A DNA stretch of 64,000 nt from Actinomycetota bacterium (GTDB lineage: Bacteria; Actinomycetota; Geothermincolia; Geothermincolales; RBG-13-55-18). Location of the stretch: the NCBI GenBank assembly GCA_014360685.1, contig JACIXB010000021.1, forward strand, positions 277,029-341,028. Reading direction: 5' to 3'. The notes under the pieces were generated by a model, which ran no database searches, was not told the origin of the DNA, and worked only from the letters and a program-made list of their open reading frames with translations. Position 1 is the first letter of the stretch. Each line of letters starts with the position of its first letter. Both the position numbers and the translations under genes were made by a program. This document shows, piece by piece, positions 52,712 through 61,030 of the stretch.

Positions 52712-54046
52712 GTGAGGGCCATAGATCCCCTTGCCGTGGAACTGAACGAAATACTGCGCGAGAACGCCCCCGACCTTTACCGGTCCCTTTCCTCCCTGGG
52801 GAAGGAGCTCTATTTCCCCCGAGGCATCCTCACCCATGCGGCGGAGGCCAACAAGCTGGCCTACCGCTACAACGCTACCATCGGGATGGCCACCCACAAG
52901 GGGAAGCCCATGTACCTGCGCACCCTGCGCAAATACATAAAGAACCTTAAAGCCGAGGAGGCCTTCCCCTATTCCCCCACGGCGGGATTGGCGGAGCTCA
53001 GGCGCCTTTGGAGGGAACATCAACTGGCCATGAGCCCGGGCCTGGAGGGAAAGAGCTTTTCACTGCCCGTGGTGACCAGCGGGCTCACCCACGGCCTGAG
53101 TATCATGGCGGACATGTTCTGCGATCCGGGAGACCGGCTCCTCCTGCCGGACATGAGTTGGGGTAACTACCGCATGATCTTCGGCGTGCGCCGGGGAGCG
53201 GATATCCTCCGCTACCCCTTTTTCGGGTCCCACGGGGGCCTCGACGTGAAGGCCTTCTCCTCGGCGCTGGAGTCCCTTCCCCGTCCCGGCAAGGCTCTGA
53301 TCGTCCTCAACTTTCCTCACAACCCCAGCGGGTACACCCCCACCCGGGAGGAAGCGGCGGAAATGGTCGCCGCCCTCCTCAAAGCCGCCGACGGGGGCCT
53401 CACCCTGGTGGTAGGGGTGGACGACGCCTACACCGGCCTGTTTTACGAGGAGGAAAGTTTTACGGAGTCCTTCTTCTCCCTCCTGGCGGACTCCCATCCC
53501 CGCATCACGGCCGTCAAGATCGACGGGCCCACCAAGGAGGATTACGTGTGGGGATTCAGGGTGGGATTCATCACCTTCAGCCATCGCAGCCCCGGAAAAC
53601 GGGAGGCGGTTTACGAGGCCCTGGAGAAGAAGGTGGTCGGCCTCATCCGCGGTACCATATCCAAGTGCTCCACGCCCTCCCAGCACCTTCTGGTGCGGGC
53701 CATCAAGTCACCCGGGTACCGGGAGGAAAAGGAGGAGAAATTCAACATCCTTCGGGAAAGGTACCGGGAGTTGAGGAGGGTCCTGGGGAACCCGCGCTTC
53801 GCCGAGGTTTTCACCCCCTATCCCTTCAACAGCGGTTACTTCATGTGCCTGCGCCTGCATGACGTGGATGCGGAGATACTGCGGCGCCACCTCCTCGAAA
53901 GGCACGGGGTCGGGGTAGTGGCCACCGGACCCCGGGAACTGCGCATCGCTTTCTCCTGCCTGGAAAAGGAGCAGATAGGCGACCTCTTTGATATACTTTA
54001 TGATGCCGTCCGGGAAGCCAGGGAAAAGGAGACGGTGATACACTGA
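52712..54046 (+). CDS. PLP-dependent class I/II aminotransferase
   Basis: 444 residues of fold-type I. NFPHNPSGYTPT is near 197, the PLP-binding DDAYTGLFY follows, and the Schiff-base Lys275 lies in IDGPTKEDYVWGFRVGF. A C-terminal small domain with GPRELRIAFS completes it. The typical homologue starts near IDPLAVELNEIL. GTG at 52712 (MRAIDPLAV) is chosen. An AGGAGG placed 8 nt before the ATA codon two residues later raises the chance of a non-standard start. Substrate unknown; followed after 100 bp by the homocitrate-synthase-like gene. Confidence 0.88.
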   Translation: MRAIDPLAVELNEILRENAPDLYRSLSSLGKELYFPRGILTHAAEANKLAYRYNATIGMATHKGKPMYLRTLRKYIKNLKAEEAFPYSPTAGLAELRRLWREHQLAMSPGLEGKSFSLPVVTSGLTHGLSIMADMFCDPGDRLLLPDMSWGNYRMIFGVRRGADILRYPFFGSHGGLDVKAFSSALESLPRPGKALIVLNFPHNPSGYTPTREEAAEMVAALLKAADGGLTLVVGVDDAYTGLFYEEESFTESFFSLLADSHPRITAVKIDGPTKEDYVWGFRVGFITFSHRSPGKREAVYEALEKKVVGLIRGTISKCSTPSQHLLVRAIKSPGYREEKEEKFNILRERYRELRRVLGNPRFAEVFTPYPFNSGYFMCLRLHDVDAEILRRHLLERHGVGVVATGPRELRIAFSCLEKEQIGDLFDILYDAVREAREKETVIH

Positions 54047-54149
54047 GGGGCAATAAGGATGCCCTCCAGTCCATGCGGGAAACGTGGCCTCGATCGGTGG
54101 GGAGACGGAGAAGGTGAACCACTGAGAGGCGGAAAAGAGGAGAAAGGAA

Positions 54150-55445
54150 TTGTCGGACAACGGAAAAGTCGGAAGCGGTAAGCGCTCCAAGCGAATATAT
54201 ATCGTGGACGTCACCAACCGCGACGGCGTCCAGACCTCCCGCTTGGGATTGGCCAAGCTCCAGAAGACCATCATCAACCTCCTTTTGGACGAGATGGGCA
54301 TCTGGCAGAGCGAGTTCGGGTTTCCCACCACCCGGCACGAGACCAATTACCTGCAGGCCAACCTCGAGCTGGCGGAGATGGGGGTCATCCACCACACGCG
54401 CCTTTCCGGCTGGGTAAGGGCCATAAGTTCCGACGTGGAGCTGGCCAGGGAGCTGGTCCCCAACCTGAAATACATCAACATCTCCATCTCCACTTCCGAG
54501 CAGATGATCCGTGGCAAGTGGAACGACCGCTACGATTTCAAGGACGTTGTGCGCATGATGACCGAGGCCCTGGACTGTGCCCATGAGCTCGGTTTCCAGT
54601 CCGTAGGGGTGAACGCGGAGGACGCTTCCCGGACCTCCGACGAACACCTCGTCAAGTTCACCCTGGCGGCCAGGGAACATGGGGCGGAACGCCTGCGGTA
54701 CTGCGACACCCTGGGTTACAACGACCCTTTCACCATCTACGAGCGCATCAACCTTCTGGCCCGGGAAACGGGGATGGACGTCGAGCTGCACTGCCACAAC
54801 GACCTGGGCATGGCCGTGGCCTGCTCGGTGGCCGGAGCCAAGGGCGCACTGGACGGAGGGGTGAACGCCTACATAAACACCACCATAAACGGCATGGGGG
54901 AGCGGGCTGGAAACGCGGACCTGGTGTCGGTGATTCTGGCCATAAAGAAGTCTTCCCTCTTCGACGGGGAAGACGTCCTGGACGACGCGGTCAACTTGAT
55001 GGCCGCCTGGAAGACGGCCAAATACGCCTCCTACGCCTTTGGCGTTCCCATCCCCATCAACCAGCCCGGGGTAGGAGACAACGCCTTCGCCCATGAATCC
55101 GGGATCCACGCCGACGGCGCCCTGAAAAGCCGGCGCAATTACGAGCTCTACGACTACGAGGAGCTGGGGCGGGGAGAGCCGGAGATCATCGAGACGGGGC
55201 GCAACATAACCCTGGGCGAATACTCGGGCATCAAGGGGTTCCGCAACGTGTACGAGAAGTTGGAGGTGGAGTTCCAGTCCGAAGAGGAGGCCCGCGACAT
55301 CCTGGAGCTGGTACGCTACGCCAACGTCACCACCCAGAAGCCGCTGGTGGAGGACGAGCTCCTCTTCATAGCCCGCTACCCTGACCTGGCCCGCAAGATA
55401 CTGACCTTGGACCTGTCCCACATCACCTTGAAGAGTAGGGCTTAG
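54150..55445 (+). CDS. Homocitrate synthase-like DRE-TIM acyltransferase (possible Re-citrate synthase)
   Basis: 431 residues, TTG start with GAGGAG upstream. The catalytic motif reads VDVTNRDGVQT (19-29), where most relatives have DTTLRDGEQ. The metal-binding ELHCHNDLG is near 212, followed by NTTINGMGERAGNADL and FAHESGIHADGAL. The LeuA regulatory domain is absent, as in homocitrate synthases. The condensed acid could be homocitrate, citramalate or citrate (Re-citrate synthases of anaerobes belong to this family). The sequence alone does not decide. Co-directional with the aminotransferase and the small gene 10 bp downstream. Confidence 0.85.
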   Translation: MSDNGKVGSGKRSKRIYIVDVTNRDGVQTSRLGLAKLQKTIINLLLDEMGIWQSEFGFPTTRHETNYLQANLELAEMGVIHHTRLSGWVRAISSDVELARELVPNLKYINISISTSEQMIRGKWNDRYDFKDVVRMMTEALDCAHELGFQSVGVNAEDASRTSDEHLVKFTLAAREHGAERLRYCDTLGYNDPFTIYERINLLARETGMDVELHCHNDLGMAVACSVAGAKGALDGGVNAYINTTINGMGERAGNADLVSVILAIKKSSLFDGEDVLDDAVNLMAAWKTAKYASYAFGVPIPINQPGVGDNAFAHESGIHADGALKSRRNYELYDYEELGRGEPEIIETGRNITLGEYSGIKGFRNVYEKLEVEFQSEEEARDILELVRYANVTTQKPLVEDELLFIARYPDLARKILTLDLSHITLKSRA

Positions 55446-55455
55446 GAGGACGGAT

Positions 55456-55860
55456 ATGGAGGAAGTGCCGGAGGAGGTCTTGAGGAAACTGGCCCGATAT
55501 TACAACCTGCACAAGCACGGCACGCCGTCCGACTCCATCCCCCCCTGGATTCGCAACATAAACAACATGAGCAAGACGGACCTCGAGTACGAGACCCGGG
55601 ACGCCATACGTACCTGCCGGGACCTGCGCCGGAAGCTCAACGAGCTGGAATACGAGGGGGAGAAGCTCATCCCCGTGAAGAGCAAAAGGGAAAAGCTGGC
55701 CGAGGAGCTCCGCCGGGAGTGGTCGTACATGAGCTATTACCTCTATACCCTTTTCCGGCACTCCGGCGTTAAGGTCTCCGAGGAGGAGTTCGACGAGTTC
55801 CTGCGCAACGAGACCGGAAGCCGCTCCTACATCACCAACCTCTCCTCCCAGCGTCCTTGA
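55456..55860 (+). CDS. Small helical protein of unknown function, 134 residues
   Basis: ATG at 55456 has GGAGG 8 nt upstream and lies 10 bp after the previous stop, so it is co-translated with the homocitrate-synthase-like gene. It begins MEEVPEEVLRKLARYYNLHK. The centre is highly charged and helical (CRDLRRKLNELEYEGEKL), followed by REWSYMSYYLYTLF. No domain recognised. Confidence 0.8.
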   Translation: MEEVPEEVLRKLARYYNLHKHGTPSDSIPPWIRNINNMSKTDLEYETRDAIRTCRDLRRKLNELEYEGEKLIPVKSKREKLAEELRREWSYMSYYLYTLFRHSGVKVSEEEFDEFLRNETGSRSYITNLSSQRP

Positions 55861-56191
55861 GGCCCCCGCCTCCCCCCGGACGGTAATGCCTTCCCGCCCC
55901 GTAGCCCGGCGCGAGGCCCTGTTCGTCCCTTATCGTATCGCTAAAGGTGTTCCGAGACCCGCCTATTGCGGCATCTCGCGGCCCTTTCTTGAAGGGCGGC
56001 ATTACCGCCTTCCGCGATCCGGGAGGCCCCTTCCGGCTGGACACCGTTCCCCGGAAACACCCTCCTCTTCGGCCCTGACCGGCTCCCTCACGGGGTTAAA
56101 TTTCCGCCTTTCCGCTCCGATAAAAATACCGTCCGGAGCTTTGGACCCCAACCGGGGTCCGCGGGAGACCAAGAACCGGGGTCTGGGAGAC
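55861..56191. other. Intergenic region
   Basis: About 330 bp with no supported gene. Frames crossing it are Arg/Pro-rich and have no ribosome binding site. GATAAAAAT near 56122 is the only AT-rich spot, possibly a promoter for the next gene. Confidence 0.35.
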
Positions 56192-56593
56192 ATGGACGCT
56201 CGCGAACTGGCGGAAAGGATTGCCTACCTCCTCCTCGAACGGGAATGCCTCTACGACGAGGATATCGGTTACGAGTTCGGGGTGGATGATTTCGAGGTCA
56301 TCAAGGCCAAGAACATACTGTGCCGCTATTACGGCATCGCGGTGGAAAAATGGAAACGCGAGGACGGCGAGGAGCGTCAGGCGCTCTTCCTGCTCCCGGA
56401 GTTCACCGGCCCGGACGCACCGGAGCTTATCCGCCGCGTTTTCCACGACCCGGGTTTCAAGACCCGCCGCAGGCAGCGCGAGGAGGCGCGCAAATCCGAG
56501 ATACGCGGCGAGGTACGGGAGATCCTCAGCCGCCTGGAGGAGGAATGGGGCGACTTCCTCCCCCAGGGCCATACGGACGGTCCCGGTCCATGA
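56192..56593 (+). CDS. Small charged protein of unknown function, 133 residues
   Basis: ATG at 56192 behind GGGAG. The N-terminal 45 residues (MDARELAERIAYLLLEREC, then DIGYEFGVDDFEVIKAKNIL) suggest a helix-turn-helix-like module. The C-terminal half is a very basic/acidic helix (KTRRRQREEARKSEIRG). I do not recognise it. The frame stays open upstream, but that part is not protein-like. Confidence 0.65.
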   Translation: MDARELAERIAYLLLERECLYDEDIGYEFGVDDFEVIKAKNILCRYYGIAVEKWKREDGEERQALFLLPEFTGPDAPELIRRVFHDPGFKTRRRQREEARKSEIRGEVREILSRLEEEWGDFLPQGHTDGPGP

Positions 56594-56869
56594 CCATCTT
56601 GGGCTTCCCTTACCCACGGAGGGCCCGTATATAGCCCTTATATAACATGAGCACTTGCCGGGCGGACTCCCGGTTCCTCGTGGGACAAAAAGCGAAAGGC
56701 CGGCGAACCCAAGGGCCCGGGGCGGAAGACGCATCACGTAATGCCCTTTTTCCGCTCCTCCGATCCCGTGTTTCCTCCTTACGCGACATGGCCTTTTTTC
56801 ATGACCCGTGCCGGGGGACACCTTGTGGCGTGTAGGATGATGACCGTGGTGTTCGGGGGTCTCGCGGGA

Positions 56870-58021
56870 TCAGAGGAATCTCACGCGCACTTCCAGGACC
56901 GACCTTCCCCTTCTTTCCCATTCCCAGGATACGGGCTCACCGCGGGAGAGAAAAGAAGCGGCGATACCGGCCACGATGGGGTAGTTGAAAGGATTTTCCA
57001 CCCTGGCCTCCAGGAAATCTTCCGAACCCCGGGTACAAATGGGGTTGCCCATACCCCTGTAGGCCAGGAAGAAGAGGTCGCGGACTCTCTCCTCCGGCCC
57101 GCGCCTTTTCCACTCCAGGCGGGGAAGGACGGTGTCCACCATCTCCTTTACCTGCCGGGCCATGAGCTCGTCGAGTTCCGGAAGGTGATTCAGCTTTATC
57201 TCCTGGTAAGCGGCGTTGATCCCCGCCGTGTCCAGCATGGCCACCGCCTCCCCGTTGTGGGTATCCAGGACCAGCCCCCGGGCGGTGTCCCAGGCGAAGA
57301 AGCTGACCGTAAAGGGGGCCAGGCACCGCCCGCACCTGCGGTAGACGATATTTCCCGGCAAGGGATCCTCCTCGGGCGAATAAATGAGGGGTGGGGTCAG
57401 CTCTTTTACGCCCACTGTGACCCCGAACCTCTTCTCCCCCTTCTCCTCCCAGTAGGCCACTTCGGCCGTCCTACCCTCTCCCGCCTGCACCGCACCCAGC
57501 ACGTCCCCGGCGAAAAAGGCGTCGCTGTAGCACTGCGTGCAGCCCACCAGGAGCTCATGGCGCTTGCGATAGGAGATCACCCGGGCATCCGCCATCCCCA
57601 GGATGCGCGCCTGATCGCACAACAGGTCGTAGAAGGTCCTCCCGCCGAAGGGCGCCTTAGCTACCACTTTTTTCCATCCCGTCATGATGGCCCGCACGTA
57701 ATGGAACGCGTCTGCGGATTTGCATCGGGTAAGAATGCGACTCCCTTCCTCTCCGAACATCTCCTCCGCCCGCCGCAATATCCCCTCCACCACCCTCCGT
57801 TCCATGATCACCAGCCTCTGGACGGAATCACGGCTTAAGATGCGGCCGTCACCGGTCCAGGTGTGATTACGGGAGATGGACAGGGGAACGCCGCACTCCG
57901 GGCACAGGCGCAGGAAGGGGCGCATCGCGGAAAGGCCGTGGGCGCGTACCACGCTCCTGCCGGGACGGCAACCTCCTCCGCACGCGTAAAACTCCTCGCT
58001 ACGCCCGGGCGCGTTTTCCAC
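56870..58021 (-). CDS. Cys-rich protein with possible V4R-like domain, unknown function
   Basis: 383 residues from GTG 58021, which has GGAGG 8 nt upstream. The N-terminus holds two cysteine pairs, YACGGGC (about 13-18) and CPECG (about 40-44), likely a metal site. The next part (about 75-200), with LVGCTQCYSDAFFAGDVLGA, faintly resembles V4R sensor domains. A further CGRC lies near 228-231 in YRRCGRCLAPFTV. ATG at 57925 would remove the first Cys pair. It stands alone on the minus strand. Not recognised as a known enzyme. Confidence 0.7.
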   Translation of the reverse strand: MENAPGRSEEFYACGGGCRPGRSVVRAHGLSAMRPFLRLCPECGVPLSISRNHTWTGDGRILSRDSVQRLVIMERRVVEGILRRAEEMFGEEGSRILTRCKSADAFHYVRAIMTGWKKVVAKAPFGGRTFYDLLCDQARILGMADARVISYRKRHELLVGCTQCYSDAFFAGDVLGAVQAGEGRTAEVAYWEEKGEKRFGVTVGVKELTPPLIYSPEEDPLPGNIVYRRCGRCLAPFTVSFFAWDTARGLVLDTHNGEAVAMLDTAGINAAYQEIKLNHLPELDELMARQVKEMVDTVLPRLEWKRRGPEERVRDLFFLAYRGMGNPICTRGSEDFLEARVENPFNYPIVAGIAASFLSRGEPVSWEWERRGRSVLEVRVRFL

Positions 58022-58266
58022 GGGTCATGCCTCCAAATATCAAGTTCCCCGGGCGCCGGGGAAGCCTTCCCGCGGACGGCACCCTTCTCCGGGACACCGC
58101 TCCCAGGATATCGGCGGTCAGGCCGACCAACGCCCCATCTTTACGAATCCCATTCCTCGCTTCCACGAATCGCCGTCCAGACTCATTCTACCATGCCATT
58201 ATTATGCATCGTTGTACTGGGCCAGGGATTTGAAAGCCTCCCAAATCCATGCCCTCGCGGGCACAC

Positions 58267-58380
58267 GCCCGCCGTGGATGTCCTTCCATGTTTGCCGGCG
58301 TTATACGCCCTTCGTATGTCCTTCATGGTTGCCGAAAGCCCATGCCCGCCGTATAAATGTCCTCACAGGCGGTTTTTCGG
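58267..58380. repeat. Three degenerate tandem repeats of 37-40 bp
   Basis: Units start at 58267, 58307 and 58344. Each reads GCCC-(g/t)(c/t)CG-t...ATGTCCT(tc), and units 1 and 2 continue with CATG or ATGG, then TTGCCG. Unit lengths are about 40, 37 and 37 bp. Unit 3 diverges after ATGTCCTC. No open frame runs through them. Confidence 0.6.
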
Positions 58381-58416
58381 CCTTACCATCTCGGAAAAAG
58401 CGTACCGGGAAGAATG

Positions 58417-58443
58417 AAGGGAGGGGGTTTGGCCCCCTCCCTT
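58417..58443 (-). terminator. Hairpin behind the acyl-CoA dehydrogenase operon
   Basis: Stem AAGGGAGGGGG/CCCCCTCCCTT around a 5-nt loop, about 18 bp after the stop of the second dehydrogenase gene. The minus-strand U-tract (CATTCTTCCC) is poor, but position and strength suggest a terminator. Confidence 0.65.
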
Positions 58444-58461
58444 CGCCGTGCCCTATCGTGT

Positions 58462-59718
58462 TTACTTGAGTTGTTCGCGGGTGAAGCCCAGGATGCGCCG
58501 GGCGGTGACCAGGAGCTGGATCTGGCCCGTGCCCTCGAAGATGTCGTTGATCTTGGAGTCGCGCATCCACTTCTCCAGGAGGTACTCGCGTGAATATCCC
58601 AGGGGACCCATGAGCTCCACCGCCTTCTGGGTGATGCGGGTCACCGCCAGGCCCGCCTTGGCCTTGGCCATGGAGGCCTGCAGGTCGTTGCGCAGGCCGT
58701 TGTCCAGCATCCACACCGCCCTCCAGGTCAGCAGGCGCGCCGCCTTGAGGTCGGCCTCCATCTGCATGATGTCCCTCTCCAGGGAGGTCATGCGGTGGGG
58801 ATTGATGCCGTAGCGCAGCTCCACTCCCTCCTCCTTGAGGGTCTCCTTGATGAAGTCCAGGGCGGCGCGGCCCACCCCGATGGCCATGGCCGCCACCAGG
58901 GGCCGGGTGGCGTCGAAGGTGGCCATGACCTTCTTGAAGCCCTCGGTCTTGGTCTTGTCCACCACTTCCGGGCTGCCCAGGATGTTCTCCTTGGGGATGC
59001 GGCAGTCCATGAAGGAGATGGACACCGTGTCCGAGCAGCGGATGCCCAGCTTGTCCTCGATCTTGGTGATCTGCATCCCCGGCGTGCCGTGCTCCACGAT
59101 GAAGGGCTTGATGCCCGCCCTCCCCGCGGAACGGTCTACGGTGGCCCAGACCACCACGAATCCTTCCGAGTCCTCCAGGGCGCTCTTGCCCGAGGTGACG
59201 AAGATCTTCTCCCCGTTGAGCACCCACTCGTCACCGTCCAGTACCGCGGTGGTCTTGATGTTGGCGGTGTCCGATCCCGCCTCGGGCTCGGTGATGGCCA
59301 TGGCCCCCCACACCGGCTTGTCCCCCGAGAAGCGGGCCAGGAATTTCTCCTTCTGCTCCGGGGTGCCGCTGGCCTGAACGGCGGCCCCGCCCAGGCCCGG
59401 CCCCGGGAAGGACAGGGCTATACCGGCGTCGCCCCAGAAGATCTCCTCGATGGTCACCGCTCCGGCCAAGTTGGTCTCCCGCGGCTTCTTCTCCTTGGGC
59501 TCCCCGCCCTCCTCCTTCTTCTCCTTGGTCTCCGCCCCGAAAGCACCGGCCAACCCCCCGCCCATGAACTTCTGCACCATGTTCAGGAGGTCCCAGGGCT
59601 TCTCGTGCTCGTTCTCGTCGTATTGGCGGGCAATGGGACGGATGGCCGACTCGGCGAACATGTGGATCATGTTCTTGGTGGCCTTGATGCGCGGCGAGAG
59701 TTCGAAATCTATGGTCAT
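58462..59718 (-). CDS. Acyl-CoA dehydrogenase with charged insertion
   Basis: 418 residues from ATG 59718 with AAGGAGGTG. FAD-dependent alpha/beta dehydrogenation of acyl-CoA thioesters. Family motifs are AITEPEAGSD (FAD/substrate loop), NGEKIFVTSG, RxxVAAMAIGVGRAALD and INDIFEGTGQIQ, with the candidate catalytic Glu at about 395. An unusual segment (about 55-85, KEKKEEGGEPKEKK) rich in Lys and Glu interrupts the N-terminal helical domain. It is 13 bp downstream of a second dehydrogenase gene, so the two probably form one unit. Electron acceptor is presumably ETF, not encoded here. Confidence 0.93.
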   Translation of the reverse strand: MTIDFELSPRIKATKNMIHMFAESAIRPIARQYDENEHEKPWDLLNMVQKFMGGGLAGAFGAETKEKKEEGGEPKEKKPRETNLAGAVTIEEIFWGDAGIALSFPGPGLGGAAVQASGTPEQKEKFLARFSGDKPVWGAMAITEPEAGSDTANIKTTAVLDGDEWVLNGEKIFVTSGKSALEDSEGFVVVWATVDRSAGRAGIKPFIVEHGTPGMQITKIEDKLGIRCSDTVSISFMDCRIPKENILGSPEVVDKTKTEGFKKVMATFDATRPLVAAMAIGVGRAALDFIKETLKEEGVELRYGINPHRMTSLERDIMQMEADLKAARLLTWRAVWMLDNGLRNDLQASMAKAKAGLAVTRITQKAVELMGPLGYSREYLLEKWMRDSKINDIFEGTGQIQLLVTARRILGFTREQLK

Positions 59719-59731
59719 CTTCCCCACCTCC

Positions 59732-60841
59732 TTATACCATGACCATGCCCTCGAAGGTGGCGAAACCGCGCGCATTGCGGAACCAGAGCTCCACGGGATT
59801 ATCCCGGATGTAGCCGTGCCCGCCCATGATCTGCACCCCGCGGTCGCACACCATCATGGCCATGTCCGCCGCGTAGTTCTTGGCCAGGGCGGCTTCCTTC
59901 TCGAAGTCCATGTGCTTGTCGCAGCGCCAAGCGGCCTCCCACACCAGGAGACGCGTGGCGTCCACCTCGATGGCCATCTCGGCGATCATGAAGGCGATGG
60001 CCTGGCGGGAACCGATGGGCTCCCCGAAGGCGATACGCTGCGTGGCGTAGTCACGGGAGTGTTCCAGGGCCCTGCGGCTCATGCCCACTGCCAGGGCCGC
60101 CAAAGCCAGGCGGGAGCGGGACAGGAGGCGCAGGAAATCGCAGCCCTCCTCCCCGCCCAGGCGGCAGACCAGGGGCACCCGGCAGTCCTTGAAGTTCACC
60201 GGGTAGGTGGCCAGAGCCTTGATGCCCATGTTCTTCTCCCGGTCGCCGATCTCTATCCCCTTGGTCCCCACGGGGACGATGAAGGCGTCCACGCCGGAGA
60301 AGCCCATCCCCGGGTTGGTGGCGGCGAAGACCAACATGTGATCCGATTCTTTAGCCAAGGGGACCAGGCACTTCTTTCCGTTGATGACGTACTCGTCACC
60401 GTCCCTCTCCGCCACCGCCCGCAGGGCCGAGGGGCAGAAATTGTAGTAGGGCTCCACCAGGGCGCTGGAGGCCGCCTTGTACTCCTCGCCGCAGAAAGCG
60501 GGCAGGTACTGCTTCTTCTGTTCCTCGGTTCCCTGGTCCAGGACGGAGATGGCCAGCACGGAGGGGGCCATGAGGTGCATGGCCATGGAGAGATCGCCCC
60601 ACCCCAGTTCCTCCAGGGCGATTACCCCGGTGAGGGCGGAAAGCTCCTCCCCGAACCCCTCGTACTCCTCGGGTATGCATCCTCCCAGGAGCCCCAGCTC
60701 CCAACCCTTGGCTATGACCTCCTGGGGGACCTCCCCCGACTCGTCGCTCTCCCGCATGGCCGGTTCCATGAGGTCGGCGGCGAAGGAGGAAACGGTTTCC
60801 TGGACCAACTTCTGTTCGTCGTCCAATTCGAACGAAACCAT
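59732..60841 (-). CDS. Acyl-CoA dehydrogenase with short C-terminus
   Basis: 369 residues from ATG 60841 with AGGGGTGA upstream. The sequence has an N-terminal helical domain (MVSFELDDEQKLVQETVSSF), a beta domain with NGKKCLVPLAKESDHML, and a C-terminal helical domain with QIMGGHGYIRDNPVELWFRN. The protein ends FATFEGMVMV, so the Glu at the catalytic position is followed by only five residues, whereas most family members continue for about 20. The substrate-loop motif TEPxxGSD is altered to ALVEPYYNFCP. It may be a specialised or partner subunit of the adjacent dehydrogenase. Confidence 0.9.
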   Translation of the reverse strand: MVSFELDDEQKLVQETVSSFAADLMEPAMRESDESGEVPQEVIAKGWELGLLGGCIPEEYEGFGEELSALTGVIALEELGWGDLSMAMHLMAPSVLAISVLDQGTEEQKKQYLPAFCGEEYKAASSALVEPYYNFCPSALRAVAERDGDEYVINGKKCLVPLAKESDHMLVFAATNPGMGFSGVDAFIVPVGTKGIEIGDREKNMGIKALATYPVNFKDCRVPLVCRLGGEEGCDFLRLLSRSRLALAALAVGMSRRALEHSRDYATQRIAFGEPIGSRQAIAFMIAEMAIEVDATRLLVWEAAWRCDKHMDFEKEAALAKNYAADMAMMVCDRGVQIMGGHGYIRDNPVELWFRNARGFATFEGMVMV

Positions 60842-61030
60842 ACGCTTCACCCCTTACTTCTATCCGGCTGCCACGACTGTCTCCGTTTGCGGCGGGGGAC
60901 GTCCGCGGTATTACGCCTCTCCCCCGTTACCGTTCCGCATCCATCCCCGACCTTTCCTTTTTCCCACCTCCTCTCGGAGATATCCCACGCATTTCCTTTC
61001 CTTAGCTCGAAGCCGCCCTCCGCCGGGACC

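Larger units (their letters stand above)
58022..58461. other. Intergenic region with tandem repeats and a hairpin
   Basis: 440 bp between minus-strand genes. It contains a degenerate tandem repeat (58267-58380) and a hairpin behind the acyl-CoA dehydrogenase gene (58417-58443). A TAGAAT at 58192-58187 (minus strand) is a weak -10 for the Cys-rich gene. No coding gene seen. Confidence 0.45.

Noticed and set aside
56647..56835. 62-codon frame with TATATAA just upstream
   Set aside because: No Shine-Dalgarno, Arg/Ser/Pro-rich composition, and convergent position between two real genes.
58267..58380. CRISPR array as explanation of the repeats
   Set aside because: Units are adjacent and degenerate, without unique spacers between conserved repeats, and no cas gene is near.
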